Assembly: GCA_045645485.1 (NCBI GenBank)
Contig: JAZRIX010000061.1
Coordinates: forward strand, 13,807 to 77,806
DNA length: 64,000 nucleotides
From: SIG440 sp045645485
GTDB taxonomy: Bacteria; Bacillota; Clostridia; Monoglobales; Monoglobaceae
Direction of reading: 5' to 3'
Below, one piece after another: positions 35,437-43,405 of this stretch. The position numbers were made by a program, and so were the translations under genes. The stretch's first letter is position 1. Each line of letters begins with the position of its first letter. The notes below the pieces were generated by a model, which worked only from the letters and a program-made list of their open reading frames with translations, was not told the origin of the DNA and did no database searches.

Positions 35437-35471
35437 AAAAAACAGGCAACCACATGTGTGCGGTTGCCTGT
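35437..35471 (-). terminator. Terminator of mgtE
   Basis: On the minus strand ACAGGCAACC pairs with GGTTGCCTGT (35471-35462 and 35451-35442) and is followed by a run of T. Confidence 0.9.
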
Positions 35472-35484
35472 AATTGTAATTTGA

Positions 35485-36843
35485 TTAAATTCCAAGAATC
35501 TGCATTGCGATTACAAAATAGATAAGAAGTGAAATTGCATCAACAATTGTGGTCACAAATGGACTTGCTGTTACTGCGGGGTCAAAACCAAGACGTTTTA
35601 CCAGAATGGGGAGACTGCAACCAACAAGCTTTGCACAAACAACAGTCAGCAAAAGAGTGAGAGATACTACCAGTGCAACTGCAACAGGGTTTTGTCCCGA
35701 TGCAATAATTGCACCTTTGTCAACAAGCATCATTTTCCCGAAATTTACAACTGCAAGAGCTATTCCGCAAAAAACAGAAACAACAAGCTCCTTCCACAGT
35801 ACCTTCAGAATATCCTTCATTTCTATATCGCCCAGAGACAGTCCGCGGATAATAGTAACGGATGCCTGTCCGCCTGAGTTTCCGCCTGTTCCCATAAGCA
35901 TAGGAATAAATGCGGTGAGTGCCACACAGACAGCCAGGGTTTCTTCAAAGGAACCGATTATTTTTTGAGTGAAGGTGGATGACAGCATCAAAAGCATAAG
36001 CCATGGAATTCTGTTCTTGAATATTTCCAGCGAAGATGTTTTCAGGTAAGGTTTTTCGGAAGGAAGAATAGCCGCCATCTTTTCGATATCCTCGGTGTGT
36101 TCATCCTGAATAACGTCGATTACGTCATCGACGGTAATGATTCCCACAAGACGTGTTTCCTTGTCAACAACAGGCATCGCCAGAAAATCGTATTTGTTGA
36201 ACAGGTTGGCAACTTCTTCTTTGTCCTCGGTTGTGTCAACATATATTACGTTGGTTTCCATCATATCGCCAATCAGGGTTTCGTAGCTGTTGAGAAGAAG
36301 GTCCTTGACCGTGGTAATACCGATAAGATGTCTGTTCTGGTCGGTTACGTAACAGGTATATACAGTTTCTTTGTCAACCCCTGTTTCCCTGATTCGTGCA
36401 AAAGCTTCGGCAACTGTCATATGTGCTTTCAAATTCACATACTCGATTGTCATAATGCTTCCCGCACTGTCCTTGGGATAATTGAGGATTTTGTTAATTT
36501 CAGAACGGGTTTGGGGGTCGGTGTGCTTGATTATTCTTTTTACCACATTGGCGGGCATTTCTTCGATGATGTCAACGGTATCGTCAACAAACATTTCGTC
36601 AAGGACATCCCGAAGCTCCTTGTCACTGAATATTTTTATGAGATGCTCCTGGGTATCGGCATCCATTTCTACAAATGTTTCAGCAGCCAGTTCTTTTGGC
36701 AGAAGTCTGAAAAGTCTCAGGACAAATTCCTCGGGGATTTCTTCAAACATCAATGCAATATCAGGGGCAATCATTTCGGACAGAGTACTTCGCAGCTTTT
36801 TGAAGTCCTTGTTTTCAATTAATGTCAAAATTTCTTCTATCAT
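35485..36843 (-). CDS. mgtE: Magnesium transporter MgtE
   Basis: A 452-residue protein; ATG 36843 follows AGGAGG, while an upstream in-frame codon would run through the riboswitch. Order: MgtE N-domain of helices (about 1-125) with the acidic Mg2+-sensing faces, a CBS pair (about 130-255) and five membrane helices (about 285-452) with MGTGGNSGGQA as the family signature at the pore. Mg2+ binding to the cytoplasmic domains closes the channel. Expression is also controlled by the M-box upstream, so the gene is regulated twice by its ion. Confidence 0.97.
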   Translation of the reverse strand: MIEEILTLIENKDFKKLRSTLSEMIAPDIALMFEEIPEEFVLRLFRLLPKELAAETFVEMDADTQEHLIKIFSDKELRDVLDEMFVDDTVDIIEEMPANVVKRIIKHTDPQTRSEINKILNYPKDSAGSIMTIEYVNLKAHMTVAEAFARIRETGVDKETVYTCYVTDQNRHLIGITTVKDLLLNSYETLIGDMMETNVIYVDTTEDKEEVANLFNKYDFLAMPVVDKETRLVGIITVDDVIDVIQDEHTEDIEKMAAILPSEKPYLKTSSLEIFKNRIPWLMLLMLSSTFTQKIIGSFEETLAVCVALTAFIPMLMGTGGNSGGQASVTIIRGLSLGDIEMKDILKVLWKELVVSVFCGIALAVVNFGKMMLVDKGAIIASGQNPVAVALVVSLTLLLTVVCAKLVGCSLPILVKRLGFDPAVTASPFVTTIVDAISLLIYFVIAMQILGI

Positions 36844-36877
36844 GTGCGTTTCCTCCTGTTTCCAAAATTTATACAAT

Positions 36878-37087
36878 AAAAATCCCTGTATCGTTGCAAG
36901 AACAATGACACAGGGAAACAAAAAGTCCGCAATATTGATGTCACCGTTCAAGCTTTAGCTTCGCAGGGCGATGAAATTGCATTAGACTACACCTTGCGTT
37001 CGATATAGTCTGCTAAACCATCTTGTGGTGTCTCCACCAGTTCGCGGCAGCAATCCGTATCCCTGTGGTAGCCTTACCTACCGGATA
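36878..37087 (-). promoter_or_regulatory. M-box (ykoK) magnesium riboswitch with terminator
   Basis: Read on the minus strand. The aptamer covers about 37087-36944: GGTAGGTAAGGCTACC near the 5' end, then an ACTGGTGGAGACACCAC stem and, near the 3' end, GCCCTGCGAAGCTAAAGC, all close to the M-box consensus. A terminator follows: CCCTGT/ACAGGG arms at 36915-36884 with a T-run at 36883-36878. Mg2+ should stabilise the terminator and lower mgtE expression. Confidence 0.93.
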
Positions 37088-37096
37088 TATAATACT

Positions 37097-37125
37097 ATTT
37101 TAACTCAAAGAAGACAATTTGTCAA
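37097..37125 (-). promoter_or_regulatory. mgtE promoter
   Basis: On the minus strand TTGACA (37125-37120), 17-base spacer, TAAAAT (37102-37097), about 10 bases before the M-box. It starts only six bases past the stop of the gene upstream. Confidence 0.85.
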
Positions 37126-37130
37126 TATTT

Positions 37131-39701
37131 TTACATAGTTGAATAAAGAATTTTTGCTGCTTCGGCTTTTGTAAGCGCCTTAGCAGGTTTGAGTGAACCG
37201 TCTTCGTAGCCTTTCATTGCACCTATATTCAACATTACCGATATGCCTGACTCTGCCCATGAAGCAATATCTGATTTGTCGGTTGACGTGATTTTTGTTT
37301 TGTAAAAGCCGCCGGGGAGAGTTCTAGAAACAATTGTTGCGGCTTCGGCACGGCTTATGGATGCCAAGGGGTCTGCTCGGGTTTCTTTTGGTGAAACATA
37401 ACGTCCTTTCAGAATGTTCAGGTGATACAGAGCCTTGAAGCTGTTCAGTGCCCATGAGGGGATTTCCTTGATATCGCTGTAAGGCAGTGACACCTTTGCA
37501 TAATCATTTGCGTTGATACCCATGGAGTTTACCATCATAACAGCAAATTCAGAACGTGTCATATCCTTGTTGGGATTAAACTTCAGCACACCGTCTGATG
37601 TCGAACCGTTTATGATTTTTTGAGAGTACATATAATTCAGTGTTTTTTCCGCCCAATGTCCTTTTGTATCGGCAAAAGGAGTGAAAATAGCTGTGTTCCC
37701 CGAAATAGTTGACTTGAATGAAGTATACCCGAATTCATTTGTTGCTATAAGGGTTATTTTCTGTGTGCTTTTCGGAAGTATTGCTGAGAGCTTTCCTGTT
37801 GAAGCATTATAAGTGAAATCGGTTGGTTTTCCGTCTGCTTTCAGGATGATACCGTCTTTGAAAGTGGAAATGTTATATTTGCACGAAATTACAGCATCAA
37901 GCTTACCGTTTTTGAAGCTCATATCAATTACGGGATATGATGCAGGGTCTGTACTGTCAGGATCCGCGGTGGTTACGGGGATGGTTACGGTTTTCTTTCC
38001 TGCACTGACGGAGATGCTGCCCTTCTGTGAAAACTTATCTGTGGCTGTGAATTCCAGAGCTTGATTCAGACTTCCGATACCTTCGTCACATTCCCAGTTG
38101 AAGCAGTCGGGGCTTGATATAAGCTTGTTATATCCGCCGTATGCATCAGCAGAAAGGGAAATTTTTTCTCCGGGTTTTAATGTAATTTCTGTAAGCCTGT
38201 CTCCTGTTGCCTTGTTGTTAACGGTTATGTCGGTAGGGGTTTCAAGACAGGTAATAGCGGTGGAGGATTTTATTTCCCCCGATGAGACGTTTACGGCAAC
38301 AATGCTGTTGTCTTTTGCTGTGAAAAGTCCTGACTGTGTTACCGTGCTTTCCTTTCCTTCCTGAACAGAATATACTACATCATCGGGCACATCCGCTGGA
38401 TAAAAGGCTTTGTCGGTTGCTTTCAATTCAAGCTGAAGCTGTGCACCCTTCAGTATATAGTTTGAAAGAGGATACAGATGCAGATGTGCAGCTGTTCCTG
38501 TTCTCTTCTCGGTGTTGGTAAATAAAAAGTATGTTGATACGCTTCGCTCTTTTCCTTCGGACGGTTTGTTGATAAGATTTGCAGAGCTGTTGCCCGGCAT
38601 CTGAACTGATATTGCTGTGGAGCCGCCGCCGTCAAAGTTCAGTGCATCAATACAACCCAGCTCCTTCAGACGGCTTGCAAGGGTTTTGAGCTGAACTCCG
38701 TAGCTGTGTCCGCTCTGCCTGCCGTCGATTGTATACAGAATTATGGTTCCGTCTTCTTTCAGACCGATAGCTGTTCGGGGAGCAGCACCTGCTTCGAGGT
38801 TGGGATTAACTTCTCCGTTGGTGAGGAGTCGTCCGCCAAAGGCACCCATACCTACTTTGACATCATTCCAGCGTGAATCACCCTGTGCACTGAATCTTAT
38901 GGACACCTGTTCACCTTCTTTGAGTGTGGAAAACGGGGTGAGTATTTCTTCAGGAGCATTTGCGTCAACTGTTATAACAAGCTTATCCTCCGGAATGGGA
39001 ATGGAGGAGTTGTTAAGGGTTACGGACTCAACAACGGCAGTCATTGTTGTACCCAGTTTCATTTCTCCTTCGACGGAACCAAGAATTATATCATAACCGC
39101 TGGTAGTGTTTTTTGTGGTTTCAGAGAAGTCTCTTGTGAGCATATAAGAAGAATAGGGTTGACGGTATTTGTTGATGTTATGAATATGCATTTCGGTTCC
39201 GTCTTCTTTTTTCAGTACGGCATAAAGGAACACTTTTGAGATAAAAGCGGTTCCGTCATCAAGAATACCAATTGCTTCCTGCCCTGACGAATCTTTTGTG
39301 ACGATTTTTCCGTCAATGATGGCATTGCTCATAGGAACTCCGGTCTGAAATGAGAAAAAATCGGCATTTGTTCCGCCGAGAATATCTATTCCGAGATTTT
39401 CAAGACGGGAGGTTTCACTTGTGAGGGTACTTGTTCCATACAGCGCAGAACCGTATGTTATGGACGGAATAACACTGCTGTTTGGAGTATAGGTCATATA
39501 GTTCTCTGTTTGCTGACCGACTCCGTTTTGATCACTGAAAAACACATTATGCGTGAAAAAGAGACCTTCACCTATTTTGGTGCTGTAGCCGTCGATTTTT
39601 GAGCTTCCGAGAATTGATGCAAAGACTCCTGAAGAAGATAAAACAATGGTCAGAGTCAGAAGAGTCGCAATAGCTTTCTTGAGTAAAGTTTTTTTATTCA
39701 T
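37131..39701 (-). CDS. Secreted NAGPA-like phosphodiester glycosidase with SLH domains
   Basis: An 856-residue exported protein; ATG 39701 gives AAGGAA eight bases before it. Residues 1-30 are a signal peptide ending GVFAS. The middle (about 90-400) is a phosphodiester glycosidase (NAGPA) domain, with PRTAIGLKEDGTIILYTIDG (about 318-337) and NFDGGGST (about 355-362) as its markers. A region of Ig-like and unclear character follows (about 400-690). Three S-layer homology repeats end the protein (starting FADTKGHWAE, YSDIKEIPSWA and IASWAESG), which bind pyruvylated cell-wall polymers. It therefore sits on the wall and may trim GlcNAc-phosphodiester-linked or related glycans. The true substrate is unknown. 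Confidence 0.88.
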   Translation of the reverse strand: MNKKTLLKKAIATLLTLTIVLSSSGVFASILGSSKIDGYSTKIGEGLFFTHNVFFSDQNGVGQQTENYMTYTPNSSVIPSITYGSALYGTSTLTSETSRLENLGIDILGGTNADFFSFQTGVPMSNAIIDGKIVTKDSSGQEAIGILDDGTAFISKVFLYAVLKKEDGTEMHIHNINKYRQPYSSYMLTRDFSETTKNTTSGYDIILGSVEGEMKLGTTMTAVVESVTLNNSSIPIPEDKLVITVDANAPEEILTPFSTLKEGEQVSIRFSAQGDSRWNDVKVGMGAFGGRLLTNGEVNPNLEAGAAPRTAIGLKEDGTIILYTIDGRQSGHSYGVQLKTLASRLKELGCIDALNFDGGGSTAISVQMPGNSSANLINKPSEGKERSVSTYFLFTNTEKRTGTAAHLHLYPLSNYILKGAQLQLELKATDKAFYPADVPDDVVYSVQEGKESTVTQSGLFTAKDNSIVAVNVSSGEIKSSTAITCLETPTDITVNNKATGDRLTEITLKPGEKISLSADAYGGYNKLISSPDCFNWECDEGIGSLNQALEFTATDKFSQKGSISVSAGKKTVTIPVTTADPDSTDPASYPVIDMSFKNGKLDAVISCKYNISTFKDGIILKADGKPTDFTYNASTGKLSAILPKSTQKITLIATNEFGYTSFKSTISGNTAIFTPFADTKGHWAEKTLNYMYSQKIINGSTSDGVLKFNPNKDMTRSEFAVMMVNSMGINANDYAKVSLPYSDIKEIPSWALNSFKALYHLNILKGRYVSPKETRADPLASISRAEAATIVSRTLPGGFYKTKITSTDKSDIASWAESGISVMLNIGAMKGYEDGSLKPAKALTKAEAAKILYSTM

Positions 39702-39742
39702 AAACACACTTCCTTGAAAATTTGTCGAAAAACGTTATCTTA

Positions 39743-39771
39743 AGTATAACAAAACAGAAGGAAGATGTAAA
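39743..39771 (-). promoter_or_regulatory. Promoter of the NAGPA/SLH gene
   Basis: On the minus strand TTTACA (39771-39766), 17-base spacer, TATACT (39748-39743). Confidence 0.7.
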
Positions 39772-39850
39772 TAAAAATAATCTTACAATATTGTAACAAA
39801 GAAGCATTTTGAGACGAAAAAGAAAAAAATAAAATTTTTTAAAAAAACAC

Positions 39851-39879
39851 TTGCATTTTTAAAAAAGATGTGGTAAAAT
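39851..39879 (+). promoter_or_regulatory. tRNA-Arg promoter
   Basis: TTGCAT 39851-39856, 17-base spacer, TAAAAT 39874-39879 with TGG before it. Confidence 0.7.
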
Positions 39880-39920
39880 ATATAAACGTTGGCGAAAGAA
39901 AAAATTCTTTTGTTTAATAT

Positions 39921-39997
39921 GCGCCGGTAGCTCAGCTGGATAGAGTGACTGGCTACGAACCAGTAGGTCGGGGGTTCGAGTCCCTCCCGGCGCACCA
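39921..39997 (+). tRNA. tRNA-Arg, anticodon ACG
   Basis: 77 bases. Acceptor GCGCCGG with CCGGCGC, D-arm GCTC/GAGT, anticodon arm ACTGG-CTACGAA-CCAGT (anticodon ACG), T-arm GGGGG-TTCGAGT-CCCTC, and CCA encoded at 39995-39997. A terminator follows at once. Confidence 0.98.
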
Positions 39998-40028
39998 AAA
40001 ATCCTCGTACGATAGTACGGGGATTTTT
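39997..40028 (+). terminator. Terminator of tRNA-Arg
   Basis: AAAAATCCTCGTAC (39997-40010), GATA loop, GTACGGGGATTTTT (40015-40028), one G-T pair. Confidence 0.9.
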
Positions 40029-40029
40029 A

Positions 40030-40372
40030 CTTTATTTTAAACTGACAGAAGTTATCCCAACCTGATTTTAAGCGACTGGTTTTCAACCAAACTGCTTCAA
40101 AATGCTCACTAAGCCAAACACCTGTCAAGACTGATAATCTGAAACATACCGAAATTACGTCTTTTCAGGCAGGCTCGTATAGCTTCTGTCAGGCTAATTG
40201 CTGAATTTTTTGTCAAGCATTGAGCCGTTTGGTTTTCTTGACAGAAGTTTGATAAAATGGTATAATTAATTGTGTTTATGGTGAATGGGTGGTTAGTAAA
40301 TTTGTTCATATAAATTTGACATCGGCAATGCTTTCCATACTGTAAGACACCGCAAAGCAAGGGGGAAAAATC
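40030..40372 (+). promoter_or_regulatory. Promoter region of the TIR-STAND gene with repeated motifs
   Basis: About 340 bases, no gene. TTGACA 40238-40243, 17-base spacer, TATAAT 40261-40266 with TGG before it: a full consensus promoter. TGACAGAAGTT occurs at 40043-40053 and 40239-40249 and its core in reverse (CTTCTGTCA) at 40183-40191; TGTCAAG (40211-40217) and CTTGACA (40237-40243) form an inverted pair overlapping the -35. TGTCAAG also occurs at 40123. These look like operator sites. Confidence 0.75.
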
Positions 40373-43111
40373 ATGTTAGTTAACAAAAAATATGATATAT
40401 TTATAAGTTACCGTCATAACAATATGACCCTTGTAGGAGAGCTTGTACATAGACTGGAAAGATATTATGATGTGTTCTGGGATCAAAGACTTGAATCGGG
40501 GTACTGGAATGAACAGCTTACGCAAGCCATAGATAATTCCTCGGTTGTGCTGATAAATCTCAACGTTGGTTCCCTTAATAAAAAGACAGATGGCGAAGAC
40601 TGGTTTTTGAATGAAATTGTATACAGTATAACTACCAAGCAAAAGGAAAGAATCATACCTGTTTGCTATGATGGATTTGCTTTTCCTGATATACTTCAGA
40701 TTGAAGGGTTAACTGATGAAGAAAGGGAAAAGCTTCAGCTTTTGAAAGATAAATATCAAAGAATAGTGGACGTTAAAAGCCTTGAAAAGATTGTTGAAAA
40801 GATTGTTGAATATCTTTCGGGGTTGGGTGTTGAGCCAAAGGGCGTGTTTTCAGAATATAATGAAAATATAAGTCTGAAGATAGAAAAAATTGTTTCTGTT
40901 AGCAACTTTGTCGGAAGAGAAAAAGAACTTCAGGAAATGGTTGAGCTTGTTCACACGAATGATATAGTGTTTCTTTCGGGTATGGGAGGAATAGGAAAGA
41001 CGGAGCTTGCCAGAAAGTTCATTGAAGAAATGACGGGAGGATACAGATGTATTTTCTGCAAATATGAAGGCTCTCTTGAAAACACGCTTTCCAGAATAGA
41101 GATAAAGGGTCTTGAAGAGACTGACTTTAAGTCCAGAGAAAATGCACTCAAACAACTTTTGAACAGAAAAGTTGTACTTGTGATTGATAATTTTGATTTT
41201 AACTGTGATGAGAATATTGACAGCTATATATATGAATTTTGCAAGTATAGCTGTAAGAAGCTTATTACAACGAGAAACTCGTTTAAAGCACTGGAATTCC
41301 CGTGCGATACCGGATTTGTTGCTCTTGATGCGTTGGAAAATGAACATATTCGAAAATTGTTTGAGGACAAATACGGTGATAAGATTACTGATAGTCAATT
41401 TGAACGAATTCTTGAATTTACGGGTGGACTGACTCTTGCTGTGCCGATTCTGGCATCTCTTTGCATGAAATCCGATATGTCTGTGGATGAGCTGTGTGAT
41501 AAACTGGAGGAGGGGCTTAAAGGCATTGAAAACAGTGAAAGTGTCAGCTATGTAAAAGATGGTAACAAAAAGGGAAATGTACCGCAGATTCTGCGTATCC
41601 TGTTTGATATGAATACATTAAATGACGAAAAGAAAGCGACTTTATGCAATCTTTCTCTTTTGCAGTTTGTGCAGGTGACAAAAAGTGTGTACCGTGAGTT
41701 TGCTTTATCTTCGGGCACAGGCAATCTTGATGCTTTCAATGAACTTGTAGATGAAGGATGGATAAAAGAAACGGGTGATAACGATAGCAAGGCTTGCTAT
41801 GAGTTGCATCCCCTTATTAATTCTATTGTAAAAGAAGATTTAAAGCCATCAGTAAAAACATCTCCCCAGCTTTTTGCGAATATAGAGGCGAAGAGTAAGG
41901 ATATTATAATCCGCGACTTTTTTGGACGTTTTCTTGAAAACGTTGATTTGCATAACCCGGATAACTATAACTATTTTGCAGGCAGAGTCAGCAATGAGCA
42001 AGTTGACTTCTACTGTAAAAATGTTCTGGAAATTCTTCTTTCAAAAGAATGCTATGACGATACCGATGTTGTACTTGCAATAAATATGTTTGGTTCAACG
42101 GAAATACGGACAGAAAAAAACACAAAGGCACTTCGTTGTATTGTTCAAAAATGCTTTGAGGGACGAAAAAACAAAGCGGTGTCAGAGAAAGTCACCAAGA
42201 AATTTGTAAGAGAGTTTATTCCCGTGATGATTGGTATAATGATGGAAAGCGATTCGAAAACTGCGGAGATTTTTTCAATATATCGCGAATATAAAAAATC
42301 ATTGAAAAAGTATTTGTCTTTATATTTGGGATTCAAAATGAAAGCCGGCGTCAGATATGCCTTATCTTTTGTCGGTGAAAGAGAAGAAAACAGGAATAAG
42401 ATTACAGCACTTGAAACCAAGATAAGAAATGCCGAATCTGTTGAAAAAGCTTTTGAACTTGCAGAATCTGTCTGGAGAAGAGTTGTGCTGGAGGATTTCT
42501 ACCGAGATAATGTGTTTTTGCCGTTTATGACGGAAAATGCAACCAAAGAAGAAGTGGAAAGCGTTATTGACGCAACTTTAAAACGTTACGGAGACAAGGA
42601 CTTGCTTGATGAATACGGAATAAACGAAGGGGAGTTTCTGGCAAGAGCGGTTATCAGCAGCTGCCTGATACGGGGATATGACTTTTTGTCATACGAAAAA
42701 TGTCTGAAGTTTGTTAACGCAATGTACAGATTCGGTGAACAAAGATTAAAGGCATGTATAATGTGCAATGACCCGGAGAAAAAGAATGCAACTGTACAGG
42801 AGCTTTTATGTGCAAAACCCGTTGCAGAAAAGACCGAACAAGAGCTGCGGAGTGAATTCATAGCCTTGCGTAATACCACCTATGTATTTGAAAATGTATA
42901 TTTTGACGAGTCTGCAGATATTATACTTGACTATGTTAAAGGAATGGTGAATGCTTTTGGTGACAACAAAAAATACACGTTTGTTGTTTATGCATGGGTC
43001 AGCTTTGCTTCACACATTTTTGAAAATGATGAGATAAGGAAAAAAGCAAAGAAGATACAGGCTGATTATGAGGTCAAGGTGTCGGGAATTAAGCTGAAGT
43101 ATACGGTTTGA
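40373..43111 (+). CDS. TIR-STAND (NB-ARC-like) ATPase, NLR-like immune protein
   Basis: A 912-residue protein. TIR domain about 6-150: YDIFISYRHNN at its start and the WFLNE segment, with E81 as the likely NADase glutamate. NB-ARC/STAND region about 180-480: Walker A GMGGIGKT (203-210), Walker B VVLVIDN (267-273), LITTRN (297-302) and GGLTLAVPIL (351-360) in the usual order. The C-terminal half (about 480-912) is helical, without a repeat I recognise, and would be the sensor. TIR-STAND proteins in bacteria act as anti-phage NLR-like switches: ligand binding oligomerises the ATPase and the TIR then depletes NAD+. That role is inferred. Single gene with its own promoter; RBS AAGGGGGA. Confidence 0.85.
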   Translation: MLVNKKYDIFISYRHNNMTLVGELVHRLERYYDVFWDQRLESGYWNEQLTQAIDNSSVVLINLNVGSLNKKTDGEDWFLNEIVYSITTKQKERIIPVCYDGFAFPDILQIEGLTDEEREKLQLLKDKYQRIVDVKSLEKIVEKIVEYLSGLGVEPKGVFSEYNENISLKIEKIVSVSNFVGREKELQEMVELVHTNDIVFLSGMGGIGKTELARKFIEEMTGGYRCIFCKYEGSLENTLSRIEIKGLEETDFKSRENALKQLLNRKVVLVIDNFDFNCDENIDSYIYEFCKYSCKKLITTRNSFKALEFPCDTGFVALDALENEHIRKLFEDKYGDKITDSQFERILEFTGGLTLAVPILASLCMKSDMSVDELCDKLEEGLKGIENSESVSYVKDGNKKGNVPQILRILFDMNTLNDEKKATLCNLSLLQFVQVTKSVYREFALSSGTGNLDAFNELVDEGWIKETGDNDSKACYELHPLINSIVKEDLKPSVKTSPQLFANIEAKSKDIIIRDFFGRFLENVDLHNPDNYNYFAGRVSNEQVDFYCKNVLEILLSKECYDDTDVVLAINMFGSTEIRTEKNTKALRCIVQKCFEGRKNKAVSEKVTKKFVREFIPVMIGIMMESDSKTAEIFSIYREYKKSLKKYLSLYLGFKMKAGVRYALSFVGEREENRNKITALETKIRNAESVEKAFELAESVWRRVVLEDFYRDNVFLPFMTENATKEEVESVIDATLKRYGDKDLLDEYGINEGEFLARAVISSCLIRGYDFLSYEKCLKFVNAMYRFGEQRLKACIMCNDPEKKNATVQELLCAKPVAEKTEQELRSEFIALRNTTYVFENVYFDESADIILDYVKGMVNAFGDNKKYTFVVYAWVSFASHIFENDEIRKKAKKIQADYEVKVSGIKLKYTV

Positions 43112-43151
43112 TAAATAAGACGCTTCTGTTCCACAAGATTTTTTTACACAG

Positions 43152-43189
43152 GACTGACTGTTTGAATAGAATAGTCAGTCTTGTCTTTT
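43152..43189 (+). terminator. Terminator after the TIR-STAND gene
   Basis: GACTGACT (43152-43159) with AGTCAGTC (43173-43180), 13-base loop, then TTGTCTTTT. Confidence 0.65.
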
Positions 43190-43234
43190 GTGCAAAGAAA
43201 ATTCCTTTGATTTTATTGAAAAAATCACGCTCAA

Positions 43235-43266
43235 CCCTTGACACAAGGGCTTTTTTACATTATACT
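43235..43266 (+). promoter_or_regulatory. proS promoter embedded in a hairpin
   Basis: TTGACA 43238-43243, 17-base spacer, TATACT 43261-43266. The -35 lies within the stem-loop CCCTTG-ACA-CAAGGG (43235-43249), which is itself followed by six T. It may be a terminator of incoming transcripts, an operator, or both. Confidence 0.7.
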
Positions 43267-43405
43267 GAAAATAATGGTTTATTGTGTAAATTGGGGCGGT
43301 ATGTCCGAAGCTTCTGATTGAACAAAAAACTGTATGACGTTTTGCAAAATAACGTAGCCTTTTTCGGACGGTTATGTTAAATAAATATTGAAGGGAATGG
43401 GAATT
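43267..43405 (+). other. proS leader
   Basis: About 115-base leader. GTCCGAA (43303-43309) and TTCGGAC (43363-43369) can pair and enclose the middle. I see no T-box (no AGGGTGGNACCGCG) and no other known element. Confidence 0.4.

Larger units (their letters stand above)
35086..35484. other. Repeat-rich intergenic region between topA and mgtE
   Basis: About 400 bases with no gene. It contains an 18-bp imperfect palindrome (35182-35239, around a GTACGTGGGTAC loop), a terminator (35247-35280), a GTCGAGGACGTCGGTCCCTAC element near 35296, a direct repeat TTCGACAGTCTGA at 35143-35155 and 35368-35380, and two further terminators. It reads as accumulated dispersed repeats. Confidence 0.6.

Noticed and set aside
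39783..39998. Minus-strand reading frame across tRNA-Arg with a GLEPPTYWF-type text
   Set aside because: This is the usual false protein read from the antisense strand of tRNA-Arg. The tRNA fold is complete, and there is no ribosome site for the frame.
40030..43400. Possible integrated element at the 3' end of tRNA-Arg
   Set aside because: I looked for a second copy of the tRNA 3' end after the TIR-STAND gene and saw none, and there is no integrase, so I do not call attachment sites.
43267..43405. T-box riboswitch before proS
   Set aside because: The conserved AGGGTGGNACCGCG antiterminator block and a specifier loop are not visible.
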